Positions 46,545 through 56,555 of a stretch of 64,000 bases of DNA are shown here, one piece after another. The stretch is from Occallatibacter savannae. Lineage in GTDB: Bacteria; Acidobacteriota; Terriglobia; Terriglobales; Acidobacteriaceae. Below the pieces are notes generated by a model that was not told where the DNA came from, searched no databases, and saw nothing but the letters and a program-made list of their open reading frames with translations. Every line of letters begins with the position of its first letter. The first letter of the stretch is position 1. The position numbers were made by a program, and so were the translations under genes. The stretch covers positions 1,669,498 to 1,733,497 of the forward strand of contig NZ_QFFY01000001.1 of NCBI RefSeq assembly GCF_003131205.1, written 5' to 3'.

Positions 46545-46987
46545 GCAGACTTATTTCTCCACCTGAATTTTGCACAAATGACTGGAAAAGCAGAGAAGCT
46601 ATCGAAGAGGAATTCACTGCGACCTGGCAAGGAAAGCCGCGGAATCCCTCCACTATACGCAAGGGCGTGCAAAGCCTCAATGCGGCCGAGATGGCTTTTC
46701 CGCGACTTGCGAAGCTCGTTCTGACTGAAAATCTAAATAGCCCGAACTCCTTGCTCTTTCAACTCTGATTCTGCTTGACACCCGGCTTGCAAAGGAGAGA
46801 ATCTTCAATCTCTCTTTTCCGGTCACCGATCAACGCTGCGGACTCGATGCTGCCCGGCATATTGGCTCGATCTCAGATGGCTTCCGCTCAGGCCTGGCAT
46901 TCGTTTCCTCCGTTCGCAGCCGCGACGCGCTTCGGTCTGCGCCGGAACATGCCGGGTTTCTACAGAAACTTAAGGAGGCTATGAATC

Positions 46988-47764
46988 ATGCTCAAACGAC
47001 TGCTCGTGATGACCTTCGCGCTCTTTGTTGCAGGGCACATGTGGGCCGCGGAGGATCCGTTTGTCGGCAAGTGGAAACTGAATGCTTCGAAGAGTTCGTT
47101 CACGGGCATGCAGATGAAGATCGAAGACCTGGGCGGAAATAAATACAGGATCACCTCGGGCGGGACATCCGACACCATTACTGCGGACGGGACCGATCAA
47201 GCGGCCAGTGATGGCAGCACCGGATCTATCGCTCCCGATGGCCCGAATGCGTGGAAGATGGTGATCAAGAGAAATGGCAAGGTCGTCAGTTCCATGACGC
47301 ATACTCTCTCGGCCGATGGCTCTACGCAGACGATCAAAGGGACAGGGTACAAGCCAGACGGCTCAGGTTCGGATTTCACTGTCATCTTGAAACGCGTGGG
47401 CGGTGGTTCGGGATGGGCGGGGACCTGGGAAGACGTCAAGATCGAAGACAACTCTTCGCACGAGCTTCATATAGAGCAGTACCAGGAGAGCGGCCTCACC
47501 TTCAAGTCGCCTGACTACGCGGCAACGGTCAGCATGAACTTCGACGGTAAAGATTATGGAGAGAGCGGGCCGGACGCGTCGCAGGACGACGCCTTCTCAG
47601 GCAAACGAGTGGGAGCGGGGCCTTTTGAACTCACGTTCAAGATAAAAGGGAAGGTCATCGAGAACCGCAAATATAGCGTCTCACCGGATGGCAAAACATT
47701 GACCATTACCACGCAGGAGGTTGACCAGCCCCGCGAGCGAGTCGCGGTTTACGACAAGCTGTGA
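46988..47764 (+). CDS. Secreted lipocalin-like/beta-rich hypothetical protein
   Basis: Signal peptide MLKRLLVMTFALFVAGHMWA then DPFVGKWKLNASKSSFTG. Confidence 0.7.
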   Translation: MLKRLLVMTFALFVAGHMWAAEDPFVGKWKLNASKSSFTGMQMKIEDLGGNKYRITSGGTSDTITADGTDQAASDGSTGSIAPDGPNAWKMVIKRNGKVVSSMTHTLSADGSTQTIKGTGYKPDGSGSDFTVILKRVGGGSGWAGTWEDVKIEDNSSHELHIEQYQESGLTFKSPDYAATVSMNFDGKDYGESGPDASQDDAFSGKRVGAGPFELTFKIKGKVIENRKYSVSPDGKTLTITTQEVDQPRERVAVYDKL

Positions 47765-47835
47765 TCGAGGAATCGGGCGGGACATTCTGGCGACGCTGGT
47801 GCGGTCGGCTGGCCAAGGTGTGTTCCGTCCGCGAC

Positions 47836-47865
47836 TTGGCGCGATGAATGCCGAATTGCTATACT
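47836..47865 (+). promoter_or_regulatory. Sigma70-like promoter upstream of tRNA-Phe
   Basis: TTGGCG (47836-47841) - N18 - TATACT (47860-47865). Confidence 0.4.
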
Positions 47866-47958
47866 AGGCCAGTCGTTGCAGGACACTGTTCGGGTACCCC
47901 TCCTACTTCCGGCGCCGCCGGACTCCGCGCAGGATTCGCAACTGAAAGTCTTCACTGA

Positions 47959-48033
47959 GGCCAGGTAGCTCAGTGGTAGAGCGCGGCCCTGAAAAGGCCG
48001 GCGTCGGCGGTTCAATCCCGTCCCTGGCCACCA
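47959..48033 (+). tRNA. tRNA-Phe(GAA), CCA encoded
   Basis: GGCCAGG/CCTGGCC acceptor stem, anticodon arm CGGCC-CTGAAAA-GGCCG, T arm GGCGG-TTCAATC-CCGTC, 3' ACCA. Confidence 0.97.
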
Positions 48034-48278
48034 TCTAAACTTTGCATTCCGTTCCCCGCCGCAGCCTGGCGGGTGTACTCGACCTGCCCTATGCGGTCGA
48101 CAGGGGGACCATACTCATGACACCAGCGAAGGACAGATTCGCTCCGCTGTAGCGCCTCCCTGGATTCATTTACCACCTTTTGCGTCTTCTGCAGATAGTG
48201 CTGCGCCATCCGCCAGCCCGCCGATGCTGACAGCTCCCGCTGCCTCAAGTCGAACTTCATCGCTGGTTTCATCTCCAC
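48012..48278 (-). CDS. Possible small protein (88 aa), 3' end overlaps the tRNA-Phe gene
   Basis: MEMKPAMKFDLRQRELSASAGWRMAQHYLQKTQKVVNESREALQRSESVLRW...; amphipathic helical composition. Confidence 0.3.
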   Translation of the reverse strand: MEMKPAMKFDLRQRELSASAGWRMAQHYLQKTQKVVNESREALQRSESVLRWCHEYGPPVDRIGQVEYTRQAAAGNGMQSLDGGQGRD

Positions 48279-48413
48279 CGAGGCCTCCGAGCTACTTAGT
48301 TGCCGCTTCCCGGTTTACCGGCTGCTTCGACCTGCTGTGACGGCGGTCACCAACCATTCCGGCACAGCGCTTTCGTCGGTGTAACACTACGTCTAAAGCA
48401 TATCGGTTTCCCC

Positions 48414-48587
48414 ATGAGCAGTCCTAAATCCAGCCATCTTCTCCAAGTACTAAGAGCCACCCTCCTGCACGTAGAAACCAGCCAAGAATGGAGCCAGGAA
48501 GACCCTGCTGTAGTTGAACTAAAAGCCATCCTGGAGCGCCGCATTCATCAAGAACTTGCTGAACTTCCCGACGACACGATGAACTGA
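48414..48587 (+). CDS. Small hypothetical protein (57 aa)
   Basis: MSSPKSSHLLQVLRATLLHVETSQEWSQEDPAVVELKAILERRIHQELAELPDDTMN; helical, plausible composition. Confidence 0.5.
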   Translation: MSSPKSSHLLQVLRATLLHVETSQEWSQEDPAVVELKAILERRIHQELAELPDDTMN

Positions 48588-48687
48588 GCGCAAACGCTCG
48601 CGGAGGCCGTCGAGAATGTCAGAGCTTTTCGCAGACGCGGAGTCAGCGCTTCGCGGCGGCCGTTAGCGAATCGTCAGCAATTCTGTT

Positions 48688-50025
48688 CTAAGCTTCAGGG
48701 TGCGTGTAAGGCGCTCGATACTCCTGACGCAAAAGTGCGTTTGCCTCGGGATCTCCGATCACGAGCTGCTTCTGAGGATCCCACGACAGGCTCCGGCCGA
48801 GTTTCATCGAGTTGTTTGCCAAAATGCACGATGCGGTGGAGATGTATCCCTGCTCGATGTCGGAGACGGGACGGCTTCGCGCGTCGATGGAGGCGAGGAA
48901 GTTCTGCATGTGATGGCGGATGGCGGGGGCGACGTGTTTCTCGAGGTCTTTTTCAGTCTTATCCTCGGGGTATTGTTCCAACTCGTAGGTGACGTCTCGA
49001 TGCACCGGCTGACCGCTGCCGAGAGGCGTAAAGTCATAGCTCATCACGCTGACCTTTAGCGTTCCTTTGTCGCCGTAAAATGTAGCGCCCCAAGGGTAGT
49101 TTGGATCCGGGGGGTCGCCCCAACTGCGGTGCTGCCAGACGACTCGAAGATCCTGGAATTCAAAGGTGGCTGTCTGAGTGTCGGTGATGTTCGCCTTGCT
49201 CTTCGTATCGACAAGGATTCCACCGGTGGAATGAATCCTGGTGGGCCAGCCCAAGCCGAGCATCCATCGCGTGGTGTCGAGCATGTGAACGCACATGTCG
49301 CCCACAATGCCATTGCCGTACTCCATGAACGCGCGCCAGCCGCGGGGATGAACCAGGCTGTTATAAGGCCGCATTGGAGCAGGACCTGTCCAGGCGTCGT
49401 AATCCAGATTTGCCGGCGGCGCGGTGTCCGGAGGATTCTCCGTGGCGCGCATGTGGTAGTAGCAGTAGATCTCAACAAGCGCAATCTTCCCGAGCTTGCC
49501 CTCGTCGATGAAGCGCTGCTTCGCCTCGACCAAGTGAGGAGTGCTGCGACGCTGCAGGCCGACCTGGACGACGCGCTTGTGCTGGCGGGCAGCGGCCAGC
49601 ATAGCTTTGCCTTCCAGTACGTCGCGGCTGATCGGTTTCTGAACATAGATGTCCACGCCGGACTTTGCGGCTTCAATCATGTTCAGGGCATGCCAGTGGT
49701 CGGGCGTCGCAATCAACACCAGGTCCAGATCTTTTTCGGCAAGCATCTTTCGATAATCGGAGTAGGTGCGAGGCCTCTTTCTGGAGCGCTGCCGGGCGGC
49801 GGACATGTCGGCAGCTTCCGAGAGCATCTGCGAATCGACGTCGCACAAAGAGACGACCTCGACTGGCGATATCTGCATGAGCCGAAACAGGTCGCATTTC
49901 CCATACCACCCGCAACCGATCAGACCGACTCGACGACGTTTTTCGCGATCGTACTGTTGCGCGGGGGAGAGGGCGGCCGCAGCCAACCCGAAGGCAGTGG
50001 TGTGGAGAAATTCACGTCTGTTCAT
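48688..50025 (-). CDS. Gfo/Idh/MocA-family oxidoreductase, Tat-exported
   Basis: MNRREFLHTTAFGLAAAAL; RVGLIGCGWYGKCDLFRLM; DLVLIATPDHWHALNMIEAAKSGVDIYVQKPIS. Confidence 0.93.
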   Translation of the reverse strand: MNRREFLHTTAFGLAAAALSPAQQYDREKRRRVGLIGCGWYGKCDLFRLMQISPVEVVSLCDVDSQMLSEAADMSAARQRSRKRPRTYSDYRKMLAEKDLDLVLIATPDHWHALNMIEAAKSGVDIYVQKPISRDVLEGKAMLAAARQHKRVVQVGLQRRSTPHLVEAKQRFIDEGKLGKIALVEIYCYYHMRATENPPDTAPPANLDYDAWTGPAPMRPYNSLVHPRGWRAFMEYGNGIVGDMCVHMLDTTRWMLGLGWPTRIHSTGGILVDTKSKANITDTQTATFEFQDLRVVWQHRSWGDPPDPNYPWGATFYGDKGTLKVSVMSYDFTPLGSGQPVHRDVTYELEQYPEDKTEKDLEKHVAPAIRHHMQNFLASIDARSRPVSDIEQGYISTASCILANNSMKLGRSLSWDPQKQLVIGDPEANALLRQEYRAPYTHPEA

Positions 50026-50366
50026 AGGGGCACCGGGGAAGCTGGATCAGTATATGGCTTCGCAGCAAGCAAGATGGGCAAAAGTGTTTGGCCAAATGGG
50101 CTGAGGGCTACGATGCCGACCGAGTCCTGCAGCGGCCCAGTGGTCGATTTCGCTTGAAAAAGTGAGAGGCGCGATCCATGATGTGGTGCCAGCAATCTGC
50201 TCTCAGCCTTGAACTCTCCCGCGGGTTTCGGGGCTTTCCGTCCTCATGCATTCTGTGGTTGTTCTGTGTCTAACCTTACGATCTCGTCGAATCGTATCTC
50301 TGACTGAGACGGAATCGACGGATCGAAACCCCTGAGTGGTTCGCGTAACTGGAGGAACTTCGACAC

Positions 50367-53186
50367 ATGACACGCGCGCTTTTATTTGCCTCTTTTTCGA
50401 TTGCAACCTTACTCATTGCCGGCGCACAGAATGGGCCGGAGAACAAGAATTCGGCTCAGATCACATATCAGCAGTTCACGCTCGACAACGGGCTTCAGGT
50501 GCTACTGCATGAGGACCATAAGCTGCCCCTCGTCGCGGTGGACCTGTGGTATCACGTCGGTCCGCTGGAGGAACGCGCCAGGCGCACCGGGTTTGCGCAT
50601 TTGTTTGAACACATGATGTTTGAGGGCTCCAAGCACGTTGGCGAGAAGGCGCATTTCAAATACGTAGAAGGAGCCGGCGGCACGGACATCAATGGCACCA
50701 CTGCGTGGGATCGCACTGACTACTTTGAAACGATGCCTTCGAACCAGCTCGAGCTCGCACTTTGGCTGGAGAGCGACCGCATGGGCTTCCTGCTGGACAC
50801 ACTCGATCGAGCGAAGCTCACCAACCAGCGTGACGTGGTGCGGAATGAGCGCCGCCAGGGACTGGAAGGACAGCCATACGGCCTCGTGAATGAGGAGGTG
50901 TATCACCAGCTCTTTCCTAAGGGCCATCCCTATTACGCGGCGGTTATTGGGTCTCACGCCGACATCGAGTCGGCGCGCCTGCAGGACGTGCGCGAGTTCT
51001 TCAAAGACTTTTACTGCCCGAATAATGCAACGCTGGCCATCGCGGGAGATTACGATCCGGCAACGATCAAGTCCCAGCTCGAAAAGTATTTCGGACCGAT
51101 TCCGCGCGGTCCCGAGGTCAAACCGGGCGCCGTAGCGACGCCGCCGATTACGCGCGAAAAGCGCGTCACGGTGACCGATGCTGTGCAGCTTCCGAAGGTG
51201 ATCCTGGCGTGGCTAACACCGCACGCGTTAGCACCGGGCGATGCAGAGATGAATATCGCCTCGAACGTACTTGGCTCCGGTAAGTCGAGCCGCTTGTATC
51301 GCGAACTGGTGTATAAGCAGCAGATTGCGCAATCTGCCACCTGCACCGAGGAGGATGCTGCGCTTTCGTCCAACATGCAATGTGAACTGGTGGCGAAGCC
51401 GGGCATAACGCCGGAGAAGCTGGAGGCGGAAGCCGAGAAGGTGATTGACGGCTTCGCGGCCAGCGGTCCAACAGCGGAAGAACTGGAGTGGTCGCGCAAC
51501 AAGATCGAGACACAGATCATTTCAGGGCTGGAGCGGCTCGGCGGATTCGGTGGAGTGGCCGACCAACTCAACTACTACAACCAATACGCCGGAGATCCCG
51601 GCTACCTGCCGAAGGACCTGGCCCGCTATGACGCGGTGACTCCAGAGGCTGTGCTGAAGGTGGCGGCGCAAACTCTTGGCAAGGAACAGCGCGTGGTGAT
51701 CTATGGCGTTCCCGGCAAGAAGATGCTGAATGATGTGCCGCGCAGCCCTCAAGACAGCGATGCAACTGTAAAGATCAAGCCTGAGTACACGGCGGAGTTT
51801 GAAGCGGCACAGGCATGGCGAGCCACCGCGCCCAAGCCCGGGCCTCAGCATGCCCTGGCTCTGCCCAAGCCTGAGGTTTTCACACTCGACAATGGCATGA
51901 CCGTGTTCCTGGTAGAGCGCCACGAACTACCGATCGTGAGCGCGCAGTTTGTCACGATTGCGGGGACGGGGGCCAACCCGCCGGACCATCCCGGCCTTGC
52001 AGGCACGACGGCGGCGATGCTTTCCGAAGGCACGACCAGTCGCTCGGCTGAGGAGATTGCAAAGGCAGCCGCCTTATTGGGGACGGACCTGAATGTGAGC
52101 AGCGGCCCTGACACTGCGCAGATAGGCATTTCGCTGCTGTCACGCTATGTGGGGCGCGGGGTGGAATTGATGGCCGATGCGGCGCGTCATCCATCGTTTC
52201 CAGCCGACGATCTTGAGCGCGTGCGCAAGGAGCGCCTTACTTCGCTGATCCAGAGACAGGATGTGCCCTTCCAACTTGGCATCCGAACGGGAGTGCTGAA
52301 CTTGTTTGGAAAGACAAATCCATACGGATACGACGAGCTTGGGACGGAGGATTCGCTCAAATCGATCTCACGCGACAACGTGGCGCAGTTTTACGCGGCA
52401 CACTATGGCCCGAAGAGCAGCCTGCTCGAACTGACCGGGGACCTCACTCCCGAACAGGCGCGGCAGCTGGCTGAAAAGGCGTTCGGAGACTGGAGCTCCG
52501 CAGCCGAGTCGCCGAGTCTGCCGCATGCCCCTGAAGCTCCGCAACGCAAGGTGCTCGTGGTCGATAAACCTGGCGCTCCTCAGACCGCGCTGCTCACGTT
52601 CGGGGTCGGTGTGGCGCGCAACGCACCCGATTACCCTGCGCTTACAGTGATGAACACGATGCTGGGTGGGCTGTTTTCTTCGCGAATCAATATGAACTTG
52701 CGCGAGCAGCATGGATACACTTATGGAGCGTTTTCGTTTTACTGGTATTACCGTGGAACCGGGCCGTTCATCGCCGGGGCCGAGGTTCGTGCCGACGTAA
52801 CTGCGCCCGCCGCGGAGCAACTGTTCCATGAACTTCAAGCTATCCATACGCAGCCTCTGACTGAAGCGGAGCTTCGCATGTCAAAGGACTCGATCATTCG
52901 CTCGCTGCCGGGGAGTTTCGAGAGCGCAGGTGCCGTGAACCAGCAGCTCAACGATCTGTGGCTCTTCCGGCTGCCGCCGGACTACTTTGCTCAGCTACCG
53001 GGGCAGATTGAAGCGGTGACCTCGAAGGATGTCCAGCAGGCAGCGGACCGCTATGTGCATCCGGACAATGTGCTGCTCGTTGCCGTAGGCGATCGCGCCA
53101 AGATCGAGCCCGGACTCAAAAGCTTGAATCTGGGACCGGTAGAGGCTTGGAAGGGAGATGAAAAGGCGGCGAGCGCACAAAGATGA
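50367..53186 (+). CDS. M16 family (insulinase-like) metallopeptidase with two M16 modules
   Basis: TGFAHLFEHMMFEGSKHV (HxxEH), second module PEVFTLDNGMTVFLVERHELPIVSAQF... without HxxEH. Confidence 0.93.
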   Translation: MTRALLFASFSIATLLIAGAQNGPENKNSAQITYQQFTLDNGLQVLLHEDHKLPLVAVDLWYHVGPLEERARRTGFAHLFEHMMFEGSKHVGEKAHFKYVEGAGGTDINGTTAWDRTDYFETMPSNQLELALWLESDRMGFLLDTLDRAKLTNQRDVVRNERRQGLEGQPYGLVNEEVYHQLFPKGHPYYAAVIGSHADIESARLQDVREFFKDFYCPNNATLAIAGDYDPATIKSQLEKYFGPIPRGPEVKPGAVATPPITREKRVTVTDAVQLPKVILAWLTPHALAPGDAEMNIASNVLGSGKSSRLYRELVYKQQIAQSATCTEEDAALSSNMQCELVAKPGITPEKLEAEAEKVIDGFAASGPTAEELEWSRNKIETQIISGLERLGGFGGVADQLNYYNQYAGDPGYLPKDLARYDAVTPEAVLKVAAQTLGKEQRVVIYGVPGKKMLNDVPRSPQDSDATVKIKPEYTAEFEAAQAWRATAPKPGPQHALALPKPEVFTLDNGMTVFLVERHELPIVSAQFVTIAGTGANPPDHPGLAGTTAAMLSEGTTSRSAEEIAKAAALLGTDLNVSSGPDTAQIGISLLSRYVGRGVELMADAARHPSFPADDLERVRKERLTSLIQRQDVPFQLGIRTGVLNLFGKTNPYGYDELGTEDSLKSISRDNVAQFYAAHYGPKSSLLELTGDLTPEQARQLAEKAFGDWSSAAESPSLPHAPEAPQRKVLVVDKPGAPQTALLTFGVGVARNAPDYPALTVMNTMLGGLFSSRINMNLREQHGYTYGAFSFYWYYRGTGPFIAGAEVRADVTAPAAEQLFHELQAIHTQPLTEAELRMSKDSIIRSLPGSFESAGAVNQQLNDLWLFRLPPDYFAQLPGQIEAVTSKDVQQAADRYVHPDNVLLVAVGDRAKIEPGLKSLNLGPVEAWKGDEKAASAQR

Positions 53187-53199
53187 GGCCGGGGTGGCG

Positions 53200-55059
53200 C
53201 TATCTCGTTGCTAGTTCGTCTCTGACCAGGCGTAGAGGAACTTCCATAGTGCCGACTTTGCGCGTTCTCTCATCGTAGATTCCGGTGCGGAGCCAGTAGT
53301 CTCCCTTTGGGACCTTCACGGCTCCGTGCAGTTGGACTCCATTCTTCTGGAACACGGGGTAGACATCGGGCTTCACATTCAGCTGAACCAGATGGTCTTC
53401 CCGGCTGACGACCTGACCGTACCGGTCATAAACGATCCAGGAGATGTTGAGAGTGTCATGGCGATTTCCATCCGGCTCCAGCTTCAACCCGACGTCGGCC
53501 AGGTCCACTGCGAAATCAATCGCGTAGCGGCGGTTGTTCTGATCGTGATCTGAATCATCGCCGGGCTTTGCATCGGCATGGTGGACGTGCGCTTTGTAGA
53601 GGATCTGCTCGGTTTGCGGCATGCCGAATTCCATGAAGGGCGCGAGCGGATCGCGCTTGGTGGGATCCTCTGAGGCTTCGACAGCTGCTTCATGCTGGAT
53701 GGCGCCGGCGGCGCCGGGCAGATTCTCTTCGCGTGCGAAATACCCACGGCGATAGGAGAGTTTGTATTTGCCATCGCCAGCTTTGATGGCGATGTTGCGG
53801 AAAGCGCCATTCATGTTGGCGTTGGTCGGCGCATAGGAGAGCGTATAGAAGTCAGCGCTCGAACCGACTACTTTGGCTATGACCGAAGTGAGGTCGTTCT
53901 GGTTGTAGAAGGCCTTGCCGCCGGTCTGCTCGGCGAGCATGTCCATGGTCGAGTTGCTGTTGCCGCGCTTCTCGCTTTCATTCAGCAAGCTGCCGGCAAA
54001 GCCGCCCTGGCTCTGCCCGGCGTTGGGCGGGTTTGCGGAAGCTCCTGGTGGTGCCCCGAGGAGTTGAGATCCGTTGGTAATCGTCGGATCGAGAATATTC
54101 TCTGCCGTGTAGAACTGCTGGACGGTGGCGCCGCGCGCGTCCACCGGATAGATTGCAACCCGCGCCGCCGAGAGCAGGTTGATGGTCGTCTTAATCGAAT
54201 CGTCGAAGCGCATGTCGGTTTTGCCGAACAACTCGAGCGGAAAAGCGCCCGACATCCAGATGACGTTTTTTCTACCCGGGAAACCTCCGAGGAAGGTTGC
54301 GAGCTGGTTCAGATCGGCAAGAGTTTTGTACTCGCGATCACTGTCCTGACCGTAACGAGTTTCTTGCAAGAAATTCTGAAACGCAGCGACCGATTCCGGT
54401 GAGACTGCGGGAACAGGGCTGTCGGGCCCCTGATTCTCCTGGGCAACCATGAGCGCGATGACGGAGTTGAGGGCATTGAGCTCTCCCATCGATTGCAGCA
54501 TCACCGCCGCTTCAGCCTTGTCGAACTTGCGGTAGCCGAGCGCCATGGCAAGGAGAGCCGGGTCGTCAGAGAATCCTTCGACGAAACTGAGCCGCATGCC
54601 CATGGTGAAGATTGCAAGCCGGGTGCCGGGCTTCAAGGTTTTGAGATATTTCTGTGCGGAACGGCGCAGCCACATCTGATCATCTGCGGGCGTGTTGAGG
54701 GCGTCGAGGAGAAGGACGTTTACTGCGGGTGGGGTGGGCAAGGGGGAGTAGTTGCTGAAGACGTTTGGCGGAAGCGAAGGAAACTCAAGCTTCGAGGAAC
54801 GCGCTGCGAGATCTTCGGCCGTGTGCTCTTCGAAGAAGGACGGCGACTGCGGCGTGCCGTCTTCCAGAATCGTGAAGTCGCTCTGCTTCAGGCCCTTCAC
54901 CGGATTGCCATTTTTGTCGGTAACAATCACGTCGACCAGCACTGCGCGGCTGTTGACCTTCAGCGTCGGACCAGCGGACTCCTGCTGGTCATTGCTCTGG
55001 GCCGATGCACAAGCGAAAGGAAGAAGCAGAACCGCAACAGTCGAGAGCAAACGCTTCAT
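53200..55059 (-). CDS. VWFA-related secreted protein with degenerate MIDAS
   Basis: LKVNSRAVLVDVIVTDKNGNPVKGLKQSDFTILEDGTPQS...; VNVLLLDALNTP in place of DxSxS; ATG at 55059 with signal peptide. Confidence 0.85.
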   Translation of the reverse strand: MKRLLSTVAVLLLPFACASAQSNDQQESAGPTLKVNSRAVLVDVIVTDKNGNPVKGLKQSDFTILEDGTPQSPSFFEEHTAEDLAARSSKLEFPSLPPNVFSNYSPLPTPPAVNVLLLDALNTPADDQMWLRRSAQKYLKTLKPGTRLAIFTMGMRLSFVEGFSDDPALLAMALGYRKFDKAEAAVMLQSMGELNALNSVIALMVAQENQGPDSPVPAVSPESVAAFQNFLQETRYGQDSDREYKTLADLNQLATFLGGFPGRKNVIWMSGAFPLELFGKTDMRFDDSIKTTINLLSAARVAIYPVDARGATVQQFYTAENILDPTITNGSQLLGAPPGASANPPNAGQSQGGFAGSLLNESEKRGNSNSTMDMLAEQTGGKAFYNQNDLTSVIAKVVGSSADFYTLSYAPTNANMNGAFRNIAIKAGDGKYKLSYRRGYFAREENLPGAAGAIQHEAAVEASEDPTKRDPLAPFMEFGMPQTEQILYKAHVHHADAKPGDDSDHDQNNRRYAIDFAVDLADVGLKLEPDGNRHDTLNISWIVYDRYGQVVSREDHLVQLNVKPDVYPVFQKNGVQLHGAVKVPKGDYWLRTGIYDERTRKVGTMEVPLRLVRDELATR

Positions 55060-55128
55060 GGCAGGACCCCTTATTACGACCAACAAGACTAGCACTCGAT
55101 CTGCCAGCAGGCGGAAAGATTGCTTCGA

Positions 55129-56367
55129 TCAGGGCTGTGGACGTTCCGTACTGGTTTTGGTGTTTTCATCGCGGGCCGCTTTCCCATGCGAAGCCACACC
55201 GGCCACCGAATCTCCGGTATCTGCGGCGTCGAAGACCATCGTTGAAGCTGACCCGAAGCGGTGGTAGTTGGAGAAGATGGTCTGATTGACCAACGCAATC
55301 GGTTTCTGCAGCTTGTGGCTGCCCCGCGAGCAACCGCGCGCCTCCTGCACCATGAACGCAATGCTGCGGAGCGGGCAGATGGATCGCTGACTGCCGATGA
55401 CAACCGGACCGTATTCGATGACGCTGGCTACATGAGAGACAGGATCGCCCTGATCGGTATCGGCTTCAAGCGTAAGGCGCAGGATGGCTCCGCTTCGGGG
55501 TGAGAGCGCCACCACTCCGTGGTAAGCCGGGATGTCGTGGAACCGGCCATGCTCGTCACAGCGGTCGGTGACCTCGTAGTGAGAAGTGGCTCGCGGAACG
55601 GAGTATCGAAAAACGGCCGCGACTCCGCCCATCGTGTTTTCCCAGTGGTCGAATGCGACGATTCCCTGCTGAAGGTCCATGAGCACAACCGCGGCCTCGG
55701 TTCCGAACTCGCCAGAGCTTTGAAATACCGAGTTGTCGGTGTTGACGGCACTCGCGCCGGCGGATGGCTCGAGAACTTCCTTGCCGTCGCGGAAGGTGAT
55801 CTGCTTCTGCGTCACTTCGCGACGCTGGTATCCGGCGCTCTCGGTTCCCGACTGGAGGAGCTTCAACGCAGCCGGAGCGTTGTCAAAGGTGGTGGTCGTT
55901 CGCAAGGCCACGAAGTCAGGCAAATGGGACAGCTTGCCGAAGACGTAGTCGCGGGCTGCATTGAAGATCGCGCTTTGGGTCTCGGCATCCGGCGCGGCCA
56001 GTGGGATCTCTTCGCCTGCGGGTAGCTTCAGGAGTGCTGAATGATCGGCCATCTGCTGCAGGAGCATCTGGGCATGGGAGTCGAGCTTGTACTGCCCAAC
56101 GAGGCGGTACAGCGTCAGCGTACTCATTCTGTCCAGCAGCTCGATTCCGGCAAGGCGGGAGAGGACGCTGTCGTCGACACGAGGAAGAAGGTCGCTGTCG
56201 GCGATCTCCGCTACTTCGCCGGAAGACCTGGGCTGGTGCTGCGCGGCATGGGATTTCGCAGCGGCCTCAGCAAGAATTTGCTCCACCTGGGCGACAGTTG
56301 CCTTTTCGGCGCCGAAAGCCGGCGACACAAGCACCGCGAGAATCCCGACCACAACCAGGAACCGCAA
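55129..56367 (-). CDS. Secreted hypothetical protein (412 aa)
   Basis: Signal peptide MRFLVVVGILAVLVSPAFGAEK; codon-consistent ORF co-directional with the VWA gene. Confidence 0.75.
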   Translation of the reverse strand: MRFLVVVGILAVLVSPAFGAEKATVAQVEQILAEAAAKSHAAQHQPRSSGEVAEIADSDLLPRVDDSVLSRLAGIELLDRMSTLTLYRLVGQYKLDSHAQMLLQQMADHSALLKLPAGEEIPLAAPDAETQSAIFNAARDYVFGKLSHLPDFVALRTTTTFDNAPAALKLLQSGTESAGYQRREVTQKQITFRDGKEVLEPSAGASAVNTDNSVFQSSGEFGTEAAVVLMDLQQGIVAFDHWENTMGGVAAVFRYSVPRATSHYEVTDRCDEHGRFHDIPAYHGVVALSPRSGAILRLTLEADTDQGDPVSHVASVIEYGPVVIGSQRSICPLRSIAFMVQEARGCSRGSHKLQKPIALVNQTIFSNYHRFGSASTMVFDAADTGDSVAGVASHGKAARDENTKTSTERPQP

Positions 56368-56555
56368 CTGAAGTGACCTCTCCGCTAGCTGGTGGAAGTG
56401 ACTTGCCTCTGATGCGCGCTCGCTCGAATCTGAGCGAGAGGATGCCAGGCATAATTCTAGCCCAGACGGAATGCTGAAATGTCTTTAAATCGTCTCTGCT
56501 CTGCGAGTTTGGATTGCTGGTGTTAACCTTTCCACAGCCGTAGCCGCCTTTGTTT

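Noticed and set aside
47959-48660. Integrated element at tRNA-Phe
   Set aside because: No integrase, recombinase or direct repeat of the tRNA end visible in the window
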